From: Haliotis asinina
Taxonomy: Eukaryota > Mollusca > Gastropoda > Lepetellida > Haliotidae
Direction: 5' to 3'
NCBI RefSeq assembly: GCF_037392515.1
Contig: NC_090280.1
Location: forward strand, 59,719,504 to 59,783,503
Length of the DNA: 64,000 bases
Shown here one piece after another: positions 11,601-41,967 of this stretch (positions are counted from its first letter, which is position 1; each line of letters begins with the position of its first letter). Made by a program: the position numbers and the translations under genes. Under the pieces are notes generated by a model that made no database searches, was not told where the DNA came from, and saw nothing but the letters and a program-made list of their open reading frames with translations.

Positions 11601-13259
11601 ATTTTAGGTTTTACTCTGTTGATTGTCATAGTGTTATGTAGTAAGAAATAACAAAAATAATTGCATTTCTTTGGAAGGTTGTCAATGTCAACACAATTAG
11701 AAGAATTCCAGTTTTCAGCATAGATTTAAACTAGCGATAAATCTTTTTTAGGGTTGAAGACAAAATGCACATTAAGACAGAAGGCCTTGACTGATCTTAT
11801 TTTTTTGCAGGAATCTGCTGTTCTTCTACAAGACTTTTTCTGACATAATGCATGTTTTCATTCAAATTATTCATCATGTGGTCCATCTCAAGTATACTGG
11901 CGTCTCCTATTCTCGCGATACTTACGGATATCGGCTAAAAATATAGTACAAATAATTCTTATCCTGTGTATATTTGTTGTTTTTAAATGAAGAGATTCCC
12001 CCCTCTATCATCTGCATCTATCCACTGCTTGAACCATCAGGTGTATTATCGCCCTTGAGCTCAATGAAAAACATGGTCGTCTGCCTCTGACTTTTCGAGG
12101 CATCTCCCATTCTCATCGCATAATGAGAAGGTAATGTTATCATGGATAAGAAAGGGGAAAGGGCAGGAGAAAGTTGTGACTTTTCCAAGTTGTTTAAAAC
12201 TCACGAATATTCGTTACATTGCAAAATTTTGATAATTCACAGACTTAGGCCACTTCCTAGTTACTGGTCAATCATATAAACAACCGCTAAGAATCACACA
12301 TCGGCGATCTCGGCAGAAAATGTGTTTACCGCAAGAATAGGAGATGGCCCTATATAAAGATACTTTATATATCCCTCTGATTGCAGAAATTTATATTCCA
12401 CCAGTCACAATGTTTTATGTGAATGCAATATTTGTAACTTTTAAGAAGTGATATTTGTGCATTTTGAAAAACATGCATGCACAATTGTAAATTATGTTAT
12501 GGGTTTTTGAACATTGGCGAGCATCTGTTGGTGGGTCTGTTATTACATATACAATTGTAAAATATGTCGCTGACTTGTTAAAGACAACTCTATCATAAGC
12601 TAGTGTTGGCAAAGTGTGTTCCTCTCAATGAACATAACAAGATAATGTATCTAACAAATAAATAATGAATTAGTAATACAGTGGATTAGTGAATTAGTGG
12701 ATGACATTGGCAATTTGTTCCAGCATCAGTAGGAATTCAGCCCTTCAATGATCAGAAACATCTCATATTTTGGATAATATCAAAATTCTGTAAAAAATGT
12801 GCAGTCAAATAATATGTGTAATGTTCCAGATATTTGTTGAAAGTTAGTGGGTAACCACTCTTAAGGGTTTGTACTGAAAACATCACAAAGTTTAACAAAT
12901 GATTAAGTCACGTCACTAAGAGCCACAAGGACATTTTTCAATCTTCCACCTCTGCCATTTAAATGCAGTGAGGGTTTTACTCCATGTCTTTATCACTGGC
13001 TGTTGTAAGTATTACCTGTTGATTAATAATAATCTTAAACAGACTGCCTGATCTGTGAAAGTAAAGTGCAAGCTACGTGAGATAACATAGCCAGTTGCCC
13101 TCAGGAAAAGTACAAATCTCAGTGATGTAACTTTTAAACTTAGAAATATGTTGTGTACTTTCTAAATGATTTGTGTTTATGTTAAATTTCTGGACCATGA
13201 AAAATGAAAACAAAAACAGGAGTACAGTTTCTCACTATTAAAAGTACAGATTCTAGTAC

Positions 13260-13368
13260 TTGTTTGGTTGAATTTCACCTGGAATTTGAACCTTCACTTT
13301 TAGGATCAAGCACCTGATTGCCAGTGCACAAAGTGCACATCTTACCCACTCAGCTACCACGGCTTTGA
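13260..13368 (-). mobile_element. tRNA-like SINE fragment
   Basis: On the minus strand it reads GTGGTAGCTGAGTGGGTAAG (A-box-like), then a region around 'ggttcaaattccagg' (B-box-like). Only the promoter-like head is recognisable. It lies in the intron between the putative non-coding first exon and the first coding exon. Confidence 0.5.
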
Positions 13369-13512
13369 AGAAGAACTGGTACAGTAAGGGATTACAGTTT
13401 GTTTTTTTATGAGGGTAACTATTCTGGTGTAGACTTACTGATCTTGATTTGGCTAAATAATTATCTCTTTACATTCACAGGTGTAACAGCATAACAGTTT
13501 GCCTCTTGCAAG

Positions 13513-33275
<19,763 letters not shown>

Positions 33276-34180
33276 AAACTACTTTCCATAAGACTATCAC
33301 AGAAAATACTTTCCATAAGACTATGACAGAAACTACTTTCCATAAGACTATCACAAGAACTACAACCCATAAGACTATCATAGAAACTACATTCCATAAC
33401 ATTATCACAGAAACTGACACCCATAACATTATTAGAGAAACTACTTTCCATAACACAAACCCTTAATATAACACTACCAGAAAAGCTACTTTGTGTAATA
33501 CTATCCAGATATTTACTAAAACACAATCACAAAAGTTATTTTTTGTAACACTGACAAAACATTAAAAGAACTATACTACTTTGTCATTCACTATCAACTT
33601 GACATTGTACAGTTTCATATTCTTTCCTACAAACACTAATCAAACTGATAATCTTTGTCAGTGATGCCATTGGTGTCAATTGTATATTGGCAATCCAAAT
33701 GTCCAGTATTATGATTGTTTTGTTCACCATTATGTGACCAGTATCTTTTTTTTATGTCCAAAATATCTGATCAATATTTTCACAGTTAGATTGCACCAAT
33801 TATAACTTCCAGGGACCAAAGTATGCCTTCGTTTATTTGATCCATTGCCTTACTATCATTATGCAGTACTGTCCCCAATACAAGTCTGCAATTATCCAAC
33901 TGCTGAAATAGATGAAATTTTGCTGCAACAATCTACCTTATATATGAACAATTATTTTCATGTAGTTTCGTCTTTCAGTATTTTTTTCGTACTAAGTGTA
34001 TGTTTTAGATAATCTGCAGTATTAGTCTGGTGGCTGTTGTGGACATTTCCTGCTGTCTTTGTAACTATGTATATAAATCTGGTGATTTTTGCAGGATGGC
34101 TGTAAATATTGAGAATGTAATTATTGGTATAATGAACATTGAAGGTGTGTTTTAGTGGTAATAAATTCATCAATTCGAAC
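33276..34180 (+). terminator. 3' UTR and polyadenylation signal of the EFCAB5-like gene
   Basis: The first AATAAA downstream of the stop is at 34160-34165 ('gtggtaataaattcatc'), implying a 3' UTR of about 900 nt. The UTR opens with a minisatellite. No coding exon is seen in it. Confidence 0.55.
33277..33455. repeat. Minisatellite starting next to the stop codon, unit about 28-29 bp
   Basis: About six to seven copies of 'gaaactactttccataagac' plus 'tatcaca', the first beginning 2 nt after the stop; later copies change ('acaacccataag', 'gacacccataacattatt'). Confidence 0.9.
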
Positions 34181-34689
34181 CAAATCCTATTTAGAAATAT
34201 GCTTTGTTGTTTTTGTTTTTTTGTGGCAATTTTTCTACAAGATTATTTGTGCAGTCTTTACAGCACGTATTAACAGAAACAGCAAAATGCTTTCCATAAA
34301 CACAGCTGACTGTACAACTCTGGCTGTGTCATTAGTGCATGCTTGTGAATCAGTGCGAAACACTGAAGACACCAGATTCGTGTGAGAAGGTGAGTTTATT
34401 GCTATCTACCTATTTACCATGGAAACATATATTTCCTTTCAAAAGTGTAGACGCAATTATAACATTCACTGTATGTTATGTAAATATATATATGGTTACA
34501 TTGAAGATTGATTTCTCCAGCTTCAATGTTACAAATTTGTTTAACGATACATCAGTTCATGAGTAAAGAGTAGCTTTAAACAATATGGACTATTTGGCAA
34601 AATCTATTTAGAACAGCCTGAAACAAGTGGCTATATTTACGCTAGCAGGTCTAAACTTTTGAAACAAAGTATATAATACTCCACAAAGT

Positions 34690-34733
34690 TTTGATCAGGG
34701 GTTAAATGATTGATTACTTTTACCCTGATCAAA
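34690..34733. other. Perfect 11-bp inverted repeat (hairpin)
   Basis: TTTGATCAGGG and CCCTGATCAAA are separated by 22 bp. It has no T-run of a Pol III terminator and no obvious link to a gene. Confidence 0.6.
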
Positions 34734-35269
34734 TGAGCAAGCAAAGCAACCTCCAGCTCTTTATAGGAAGAGCATGCTTGACTGTACATAAAATGTTGAG
34801 ATATGTAGAAACAAAAGGCTGATGGAGTTGTGTGAGCACTGCTCAACAAACAGAGAAGTGCAACATTGAAGTCATCCCTCTTGTCAAACAGTGGAGGGTT
34901 ATTTTGCTGGGATGTCCAAAGAAACCTTTTCTTGACAACTGAATGATTCAAGAGGCCAGTTTGCTTGCAGCTAAAAGGTTAAACAGCACTGATGATAGTA
35001 TCAGCTTCTTGAAGCCATGCCAATTGAAATATGGTTGTGTTTAATGGTTCACTGTAAAATGCACAGATCACAAATAAGAGGGGAGTTCTGCCTTAGATGT
35101 TTGCTTCCAGCCTTCTGGCTCCTGTATGTATCATGCCTTAGTCCATGGCCACACTGAAGAATGTCACATGTGGATTCCCCATAAGCAAGTTAGTTTGTTT
35201 GAAATATGCCTCTGTTCTCTTTAGGTGCCTGGGAGCTTAAGAGGGTTTTGGTGTCTATAAACCTTCTAG

Positions 35270-35765
35270 CTTCTCAAAGGCAGCTTGAGCTGTAAACTCC
35301 CCAGGGAGTTGAGATTCAGACTACCTTTGAGGTAATAATAATGTATCATATAAAGATTGTAAAATATGTTTGGAATATTACTGTTACTGGTAATTAAGTT
35401 GTTTGTGGATACCAGGTAAGATGAAGTGGTAATGGTGGCAGTTAATCTAGCGCTTCACAGCTTGAGTTGTATACTCCCCTGGAAGTTGAGATTGTGATCA
35501 CAATGCAAGACATGGAGTTTCATGATGACTGTAAAATATAGTGTTTGCAGATTCAAACTACATGTACATGTGAGTGTAATAATAATATCGCAATTTGAGC
35601 ACAGGATGATTCTAAAGTACGAGTTTTCAGAGTATTCTTGTTTACTCGTAGTGTCAGATGACCTGATAATGGTGACAGCTAATCTAGCACTCTCCCACAA
35701 AGTTGAGATTGTAATTATAATGCACCACATTGTGTGTATGGTGACTGAAAAATATAGTGTTATTA
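35270..35765. repeat. Three diverged direct repeats related to SINE family C
   Basis: Units near 35280, 35460 and 35690 share 'cttgagctgtaaactcccca' / 'cttgagttgtatactcccct', 'ggagttgagatt', and trailing 'gactgtaaaatatagtgttt' / 'gactgaaaaatatagtgtta'. Spacing is about 180-230 bp. Confidence 0.6.
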
Positions 35766-36974
35766 TATGGTCTGTGACTGTGACAAATTCCTATTCAATG
35801 ACCATTAAGGCACCTGAGCTTATCACAAATCACCACAATTAAAACAGCACCACACCATTGACAGACTCAAACATGGAATCTGATTTCAATCTTTGTTTAT
35901 TTTGAAAAATAATCATTTGTTTGTATAACAAAGTCGGTCAGCCACAAACCTAAGTGCCTCCATTACAAACAGAAGGCATGTTATACACAAAGATCTAGAA
36001 ATACAGGCAACAATACTATACAATAAGCCACAAGGCCAGTAGCACTTGAGCAGATGTCACCAGTTGTAAGGGTAATATTACATTATGTACAATCAGTTGT
36101 TGGGAAAACAGTATCACAAATGACATCACTAGAAGGAGAAAACATAGTTAATTTGATTATCACAAAAAATTATGACTACATTTCTACAAAGAAATAATGA
36201 GGTAAGTGGTCGGACTACACGTCTGCTTTGACTTGGGTGAAGTGGCACAAAGTTGGAACTGAAATAATGGTACGAGTGCCATTCTAATGAACATTATTAC
36301 TGAAGAAAATCAATACAACTCTGCTCCACCATCTTAGAAAGGTTTCATGGTTAAAGATGCAGTTTCAAATCATTACATTATGGTCAATTTGAAATTTTGT
36401 TGGAATAAAACAGAAGGAAAATAATTTCCAGTTCTAACTGACACAGCATTTTGGTTCGAATGTATACTTGTGTGAAACATGCTGAAAGTTTCATCAGTAA
36501 TATGAACAAATAATTAATGTGGCCTTGTTATGAACTTATTATTACGAGCTTAACTATGAGATTAGGCTGGGTATATAAAAGGTACATATTTGATAGGCAA
36601 GTATTTCAAAGAAACACATTGTAGAACATAAGGGAGTCACTGAAAGAAGATAACAATGTCAATTAGAAATAAATTACCGACATGCAGGATACAAACTTAT
36701 TTGTCCACCAAACTTCTTATATTTTTGCATAAGACTTTTATTCAAAACTGTTATAATCTTTATGTTAATATTTCCAGAATAATGTCATTAAAATTACATT
36801 ATTATGTTACATTTGTTTAAATGTTTAACATAGACAATATATGTCTTAAAACTGAAAAAAGACTACAAGTTTGCAATAATGTAGAATAACAAAATGCCAC
36901 CAGATGAGATCAAACAGTAATATCTGAAAAGAGCACTAAACATAGAAACGAATTCCTTCATAAAAGAACCAGGA

Positions 36975-37147
36975 ATGAGTAAGTGAGTTTGATTTTACAC
37001 TGATATTAGGAATATTCCAGCAATATTACAGAAGGGGACACCAGAAATGAGCTTCACTCATTGTATCTATACCCATGTCGGAATCGAACTCTGCCATTCA
37101 GTGTGATGAGTGAACACTTTAAACCACTAAGCTACCCTACCACCCTA
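36975..37147 (-). mobile_element. tRNA-related SINE family A copy
   Basis: 'gagtaagtgagtttgatttt', 'ggaatattccagcaatatta', 'ggggacaccagaaatgagct', 'gtcggaatcgaactctgcc', 'taaaccactaagctacccta'. Nearly full length. Confidence 0.75.
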
Positions 37148-37392
37148 TAAAACCAGGAGAATACGCACTGATTCTTGAGGTTTGTCTTTTGGTCACCTTG
37201 CTATGTTGCAAGTGCCCACTGTAACACACAAGGTCAAAGAGAGTGAGCAAGCTGGGTTTAATGCTATTCTGAACTGAATTCTGACTATATCCTGGCGAGT
37301 CTGCTTCCTGAAAGAGCAAAGCCCAAAGGGATCCCTGTCCAACTTTAACAAATCTATTACTCATGAGCATATGTATGGTGCTGACAACTCTG

Positions 37393-37557
37393 GAGTGAGT
37401 GAGTGAGTGAGTGAGTGAGTCTAGTTTTACACCGCTTTCGACCAATATTCCAGCAGTATCATGGTGGATGACACCTGAAATGGGCTGAATGTGGTGAATC
37501 AAACTCGGGTGTTTGGCCTGATGAGTGAATGCTTTAACTACTAGCACACCCCAAAGA
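37393..37557 (-). mobile_element. tRNA-related SINE family A copy
   Basis: A run of (GAGT) leads into 'ctagttttacaccgctttcg', 'accaatattccagcagtatc', 'gaatcaaactcgggtgtttg' and 'ctttaactactagcacaccc'. Confidence 0.75.
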
Positions 37558-37705
37558 CCCTGAGAAAACTGCAAACATAACACTACAAACCAGGATTTGA
37601 AGCCGTAATTATAGTTGTCAAACATGCCCAAGAGTTATATCTCTGCACTTGACCTGCAGCACCTCTAATGGCAGATTCAAAGATAACTGTGTGCAGCTTT
37701 GGAGA

Positions 37706-37815
37706 GTCAGTCAGTTTAGTTTTATGTCCCTTTTAGCAATATTCCAGCAATACTACAGCAGGGCACACCAGAATTGGGCTCAACACATGTATCCACATGA
37801 CACTCGAACTTTGGA
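37706..37815 (-). mobile_element. SINE family A copy, truncated
   Basis: 'gtcagtcagtttagttttat', 'ttagcaatattccagcaata', 'gggcacaccagaattgggct', 'acatgacactcgaactttgg'; the A-box end is missing. Confidence 0.65.
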
Positions 37816-38617
37816 ACCTATTGAAAATAATTATATTTGTCACTATTCTCATCTCATCGCATCAAAGTTCACAAAAAGATACAACACCTACAAACACAAT
37901 ACCTTGTCCTTTACAGACATAGTTCATAAAAGAGGTGAAAAATATACAAAGTAAATTTAGTGAAACAAAATTATAGACTAGTGAACTCCTGCCAAACATA
38001 TTTGGTATTGAATAATATTCTTACTGTCTTTATAACACAATAATTAAATATTTATTAATCAGAGTGAAAATGCTCACAATTTGTATTAATTAAATTGTAT
38101 GCACTTACAATGATGCATACACTTATTCCTGAAGTTAACGTTTCCTGAAGTAAATAAATTCCTGATTTGAATAAGAATTCCTGATGCTTGTACACTGGCC
38201 TATTTGGATTTCCCTCAACAATTTCTCACAATTCAAAATTATTGACTGGCATGAACAGCCATGATAAGAGCGTAACCTGACTTCTGCAGATCATTATTTC
38301 AAGTACAAATTGTCTGGAGACACAAACCTTGAACAGCAGCAGACACAATTAATAGTCTCAAAACCAAAAGAAACAATTTTTAGTGAAGAAAGTTTAATGT
38401 AATCAACCTGAATCCCTTGACAAATCAGACAGATTTATTACCTTGTGGTTCTTAAATTCACAAAAATAATTCTGAAAATAAATCTTTGCAACCTCAATTC
38501 TGTTAAGAATTTTGAAATGTAGTTCAAACAACATGATGTTTCAAGCAGTAAAAAACCAAAGCATACCATGTGGTTCTCTTTAAAGTGTTAAGACTAACAG
38601 GGCCGTCCATCTGTAAG

Positions 38618-38785
38618 AATGAGTGAGTGAGTTTAGTTTTATGCTGCTTTTAGCAATATTCCAGCAATATCATGGAGGGGAGACAAGAAATGGGCTTCAC
38701 ACATATGTACCATGTGGGGAATCGAAGGCCAGCCTTTGACAAAATGCTTAAGCAAATGCTTAACCAGTAGGCTATCACACCGCCA
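38618..38785 (-). mobile_element. tRNA-related SINE family A copy
   Basis: 'gaatgagtgagtgagtttag', 'tagcaatattccagcaatat', 'catgtggggaatcgaaggcc', 'gcttaaccagtaggctatca'. Nearly full length. Confidence 0.75.
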
Positions 38786-39467
38786 CTGTAATGTGAAACT
38801 CCAATTTATGTCTTGGCATTTACATCATAATCATGGTCAATAATGCAATGCAAGCGCTGATACAGAGGCTTAAACAATATAACTACATAAACACACGAAA
38901 CTCTCCAGTCCTGTATATTGAGCACCAATACCTATCCAACAATGACAACCTAATGTATATTTCATGCAACGGACAAATTTCACCTAATGTTTAATATCAA
39001 CATGCAATCTCAAGTGTTATCAGTTTCATAAGTAATTCTAACAATATGGTTGTTACAAACACTATGGTATTATCTCATGTTATTAAAAAACACAGCAGTT
39101 TCCCGGTACATCATTTCACTTAACCACAAAACAGTAATGGTGATTTTCTGCCTACTTTTATTATTGCATTGTATGAAAGAAACCATCACATCCGAAAGGA
39201 AAAAAATTACTTGATGTACAATATATGAAACGGCAAATATTCTATATTTGAAATTACACAAATTAAATACTGATCAGGTGGCAACATGGGCTCATCTATT
39301 CAATCAGACAGCAGAAAAACACATTTTAATGAAGAACTAAATTTAACACAATTTGACGTTCATGCTATCATATTATAAAGCTGAACAATCCATGAAGCCA
39401 CAAACAAGCTTTATGGGGTCTGGGTTCAATCATCAAAAGCAATCTTCTAGCTGCGATGATTGCAGGA

Positions 39468-39628
39468 GCAGTGGGTAGCATGGTGGTCAAAGCATTCGCT
39501 CGTCATGCTGAAGACCTGGGTTCAATTTCCCACATGGGTACCATGTGTGAAACCCATTTCTGGTGCCCAATGCCTTGATATTGCTGGACTACTGCAAAAA
39601 GCAGGGTAAAACTGAACTCACTTAGATG
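39468..39628 (+). mobile_element. tRNA-related SINE family A copy, clear tRNA-like promoter
   Basis: A box 'gggtagcatggtggtcaaag', B box 'gggttcaatttcccac', then 'catgggtaccatgtgtgaaa', 'cccatttctggtgcccaat', 'tgatattgctggactactgc' and a 'gaactcactta' tail. This copy best shows the promoter end of the family. Confidence 0.8.
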
Positions 39629-39917
39629 ATCGCAAATCTCAGACTTTATCTTAGGTTTGTGCTTTCATGTGATGCCTCATTTTTTGCTCTCAGTATATGT
39701 TTGTTTCCATAAAACACAGAATTGATTTTTCGAAAGGAACGGCTGAACAAGAGCTACTTAACAACACATTTCATATTGATAGGATATACATGTTCAGCTC
39801 CTTTTCAAGACCTTTCTTGAATTTTTTCCTTTAAAGAACTTTACTCGATTCTACAATTAAAAGTACTGTGTTTAAACGCAGTTTTGCTACAATTCTAGCG
39901 TGGCTTCAGTGAATTGT

Positions 39918-40068
39918 TCCAGTGAGAGAATGAGATTGTTTTCATGCTGCTTTCAGTTATATTGCAGTAAGAAACCAGAAATGGGATCACACATTGTACC
40001 CATGGGTTGAACTGAACCTGCATCTTCTGAAACACTTTCACTGCTAGGCTATCTACCTAGCAGGCCAT
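39918..40068 (-). mobile_element. SINE family A copy, decayed
   Basis: 'gtgagagaatgagattgttt', 'gctttcagttatattgcagt', 'accagaaatgggatcacaca', 'cactttcactgctaggctat'. Confidence 0.6.
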
Positions 40069-41452
40069 GAATTGTTCCAGCATTAAATAATATGACGAAT
40101 CATAAGAACATAGTACTCTGCACTATCTGTCAACAATAAATAAGTGTTCTAGTCACACGAAATAAATATCAGTTCCATATTTATAAACATACTGGTACAT
40201 GTATCAGTGTTCCTAAAGACATACACGTCTCCGCTGCATTACCTCACCAGGGACTGAAGCATGGCCATGCAAACAACACAACAATTATGTGCCATTGGTC
40301 TAATAACAATATCCAAACTTCATCATTTTATCACCTTATATGTTACATGTTCCCTACATCCAAACCACTATTTTATAATTTTTAAATAACATTTGAATTG
40401 AAATGAAGGTCTCTCCTTTTGCTAGAGTGACCTCCCTTTGATAGAGTGATCTCCCTTGGACACTTTTAGGGTATTTGCTCTTGAAAACATAAAAATCCTC
40501 TCAGCATGAGATTGTCCAGGTCTCATCTGACCTCAGCCGGTCACAGGTTCATCTATACATTCACATTTGGTCGGCCAAAATTGTCAGTTCTTGTACCCAC
40601 TGGCAGAGAGCCCTGCGAAATATTCTAGCAAATCCACACTGTACCACACATATATGAACTTGTTCCCATATATGTTCCATATTGGCACTTCATAACATGT
40701 TCTACACCTGATAACTGTGGTTGTAACTGAGCCATGCTGCTATCTAACTAGAGACCTATGCATATAGCAAATATATCTCATATGGCAAGCATAACGCTGC
40801 TAAGCTTGTTCCTAACTATAGCCATTGAATTATGAGACATTTGGATTATCACAGTCACAGTGTCCACAGCAACCACAATTAAATGGCCAGGTTATGATGG
40901 CAAATCTAGGATATTCCTCTTCAAACCTGTGATGGTATATCCTGTTTTCCCCATGGCCAGTGTAGGATTATGTCCCCTCTTCCTTTTCCATAAGTTGTCT
41001 TCCTTGGATTCTGCAAAGTTCTGTCCCTTTGTTAGAGTGATCTCCCTTGGACACCTTTTGGGTATTTTCTCTGAAAGAGTCCTATAAATATCAATTGTCT
41101 AGTACTGAACACAAAAGAAAGTCTTCTAACATTGATTCATAGCACTTTATGTCAAGAACTCTTTTCCTGAATCTTTGGATATGAGCTTTCAAGGGGAAGA
41201 TGCAAGAAAGATTGTGTCGATCTTTACCAAGGAACCCTTTTTGTTCCAAACAGGATCACAGAAGCTAATGCAGCTCAAAGGAAATTCTTTTTTCCCCCAA
41301 TTGTATTATCATTTCTATCCCTGCATCCATGATGATTGTAACAAGGAAACTGTTCCACTTGTATAACATCTCTTGCTGAAATTACCACTTTGATGGACAT
41401 ATGGAGCAAATACAGATCACGTCTTAATTCAAGCATCTTATAAGTCCAGTTT

Positions 41453-41519
41453 TATTAATCGTGGGTCACGGCATATATATCCAAGCATGCTTATACACAT
41501 CTGATTTCAAAGCTTTATT
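41453..41519 (-). terminator. Candidate polyadenylation signals for the long RIM-BP transcript
   Basis: On the minus strand AATAAA occurs at 41514-41519 and again at 41453-41458, about 270-340 nt beyond the stop codon of the candidate last exon at 41791-41967. They apply only if that exon is used. Confidence 0.4.
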
Positions 41520-41537
41520 ATAAGATACATGATACTC

Positions 41538-41540
41538 CAG

Positions 41541-41580
<40 letters not shown>

Positions 41581-41581
41581 C
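41538..41581. repeat. (ATC)n microsatellite
   Basis: About 14 perfect trinucleotide copies, possibly within the 3' UTR of the long RIM-BP transcript. Confidence 0.95.
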
Positions 41582-41790
41582 TGAGCAGCTATGGACACTA
41601 TTGCTCATTAGTCAACTGTTTATTCCAGTTCAGGGTCAGGATCTTTGATCAAAAAGACAAACAGGTCGCTGTCAATCCCATCAAAAAGCAACATGAGAAC
41701 ACTTTTTATCCGAGGAATATACAAAATCGTTATCATAACGTCTTTTGTCGCACTTGGGTGAGAGAGTGGTAACAGCTCACAGTGTCACTG

Positions 41791-41967
41791 TTATCTGGCC
41801 AACTTCTTGAAAATATTTTTTCCTTTATTCAAAATTCCTCCTTTTTTCTTGCGTCTGTCTTCTTCGGATTGAAGTTGGTTGGATTGAGAAACTCGTGGGC
41901 TCTGAGATACCACCTGGTCCAATTTCAGATGTTCGCTCCGGGGTGATGGGGGGTCCACCCGAGTTGT
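41791..41967 (-). CDS. RIMBP2: RIM-BP candidate far last exon (basic C-terminus)
   Basis: Acceptor CTGTTGCAG at 41968-41976. In the frame starting directly after the acceptor it encodes [15 protein letters not shown] and ends [20 protein letters not shown] plus KLAR, stop at 41791-41793. The Lys-rich amphipathic end looks like a RIM-BP C-terminus from memory. However, the strongest donors seen in exon 46645-46959 leave phase 1. In phase 1 the exon is also open for 43 codons (stop at 41825-41827) with a different sequence. Either an unseen exon lies between, or one of the frames is not used. Confidence 0.55.
   Translation of the reverse strand, partial: TTRVDPPSPRSEHLKLDQVVSQSPRVSQSNQLQSEEDRRKKKGGILNKGKNIFKKLAR

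Larger units (their letters stand above)
34180..41440. other. Intergenic region between two convergent gene ends
   Basis: I found no coding exon on either strand. It contains SINE family A copies (36975-40065), family-C-like repeats (35.27-35.76 kb), a short perfect hairpin (34690-34733) and AT-rich unique DNA. Open frames here are short or SINE-derived. A pair of similar segments with 'agagtgatctcccttggaca' sits at 40440 and 41038. Confidence 0.55.

Noticed and set aside
37137-37631. 164-codon minus-strand open frame
   Set aside because: Most of it is the family-A SINE at 37393-37557 read through; no protein family features.
39468-39540. tRNA gene
   Set aside because: A- and B-box-like sequences are present, but no cloverleaf stems pair and the same sequence recurs in many copies with a SINE body.
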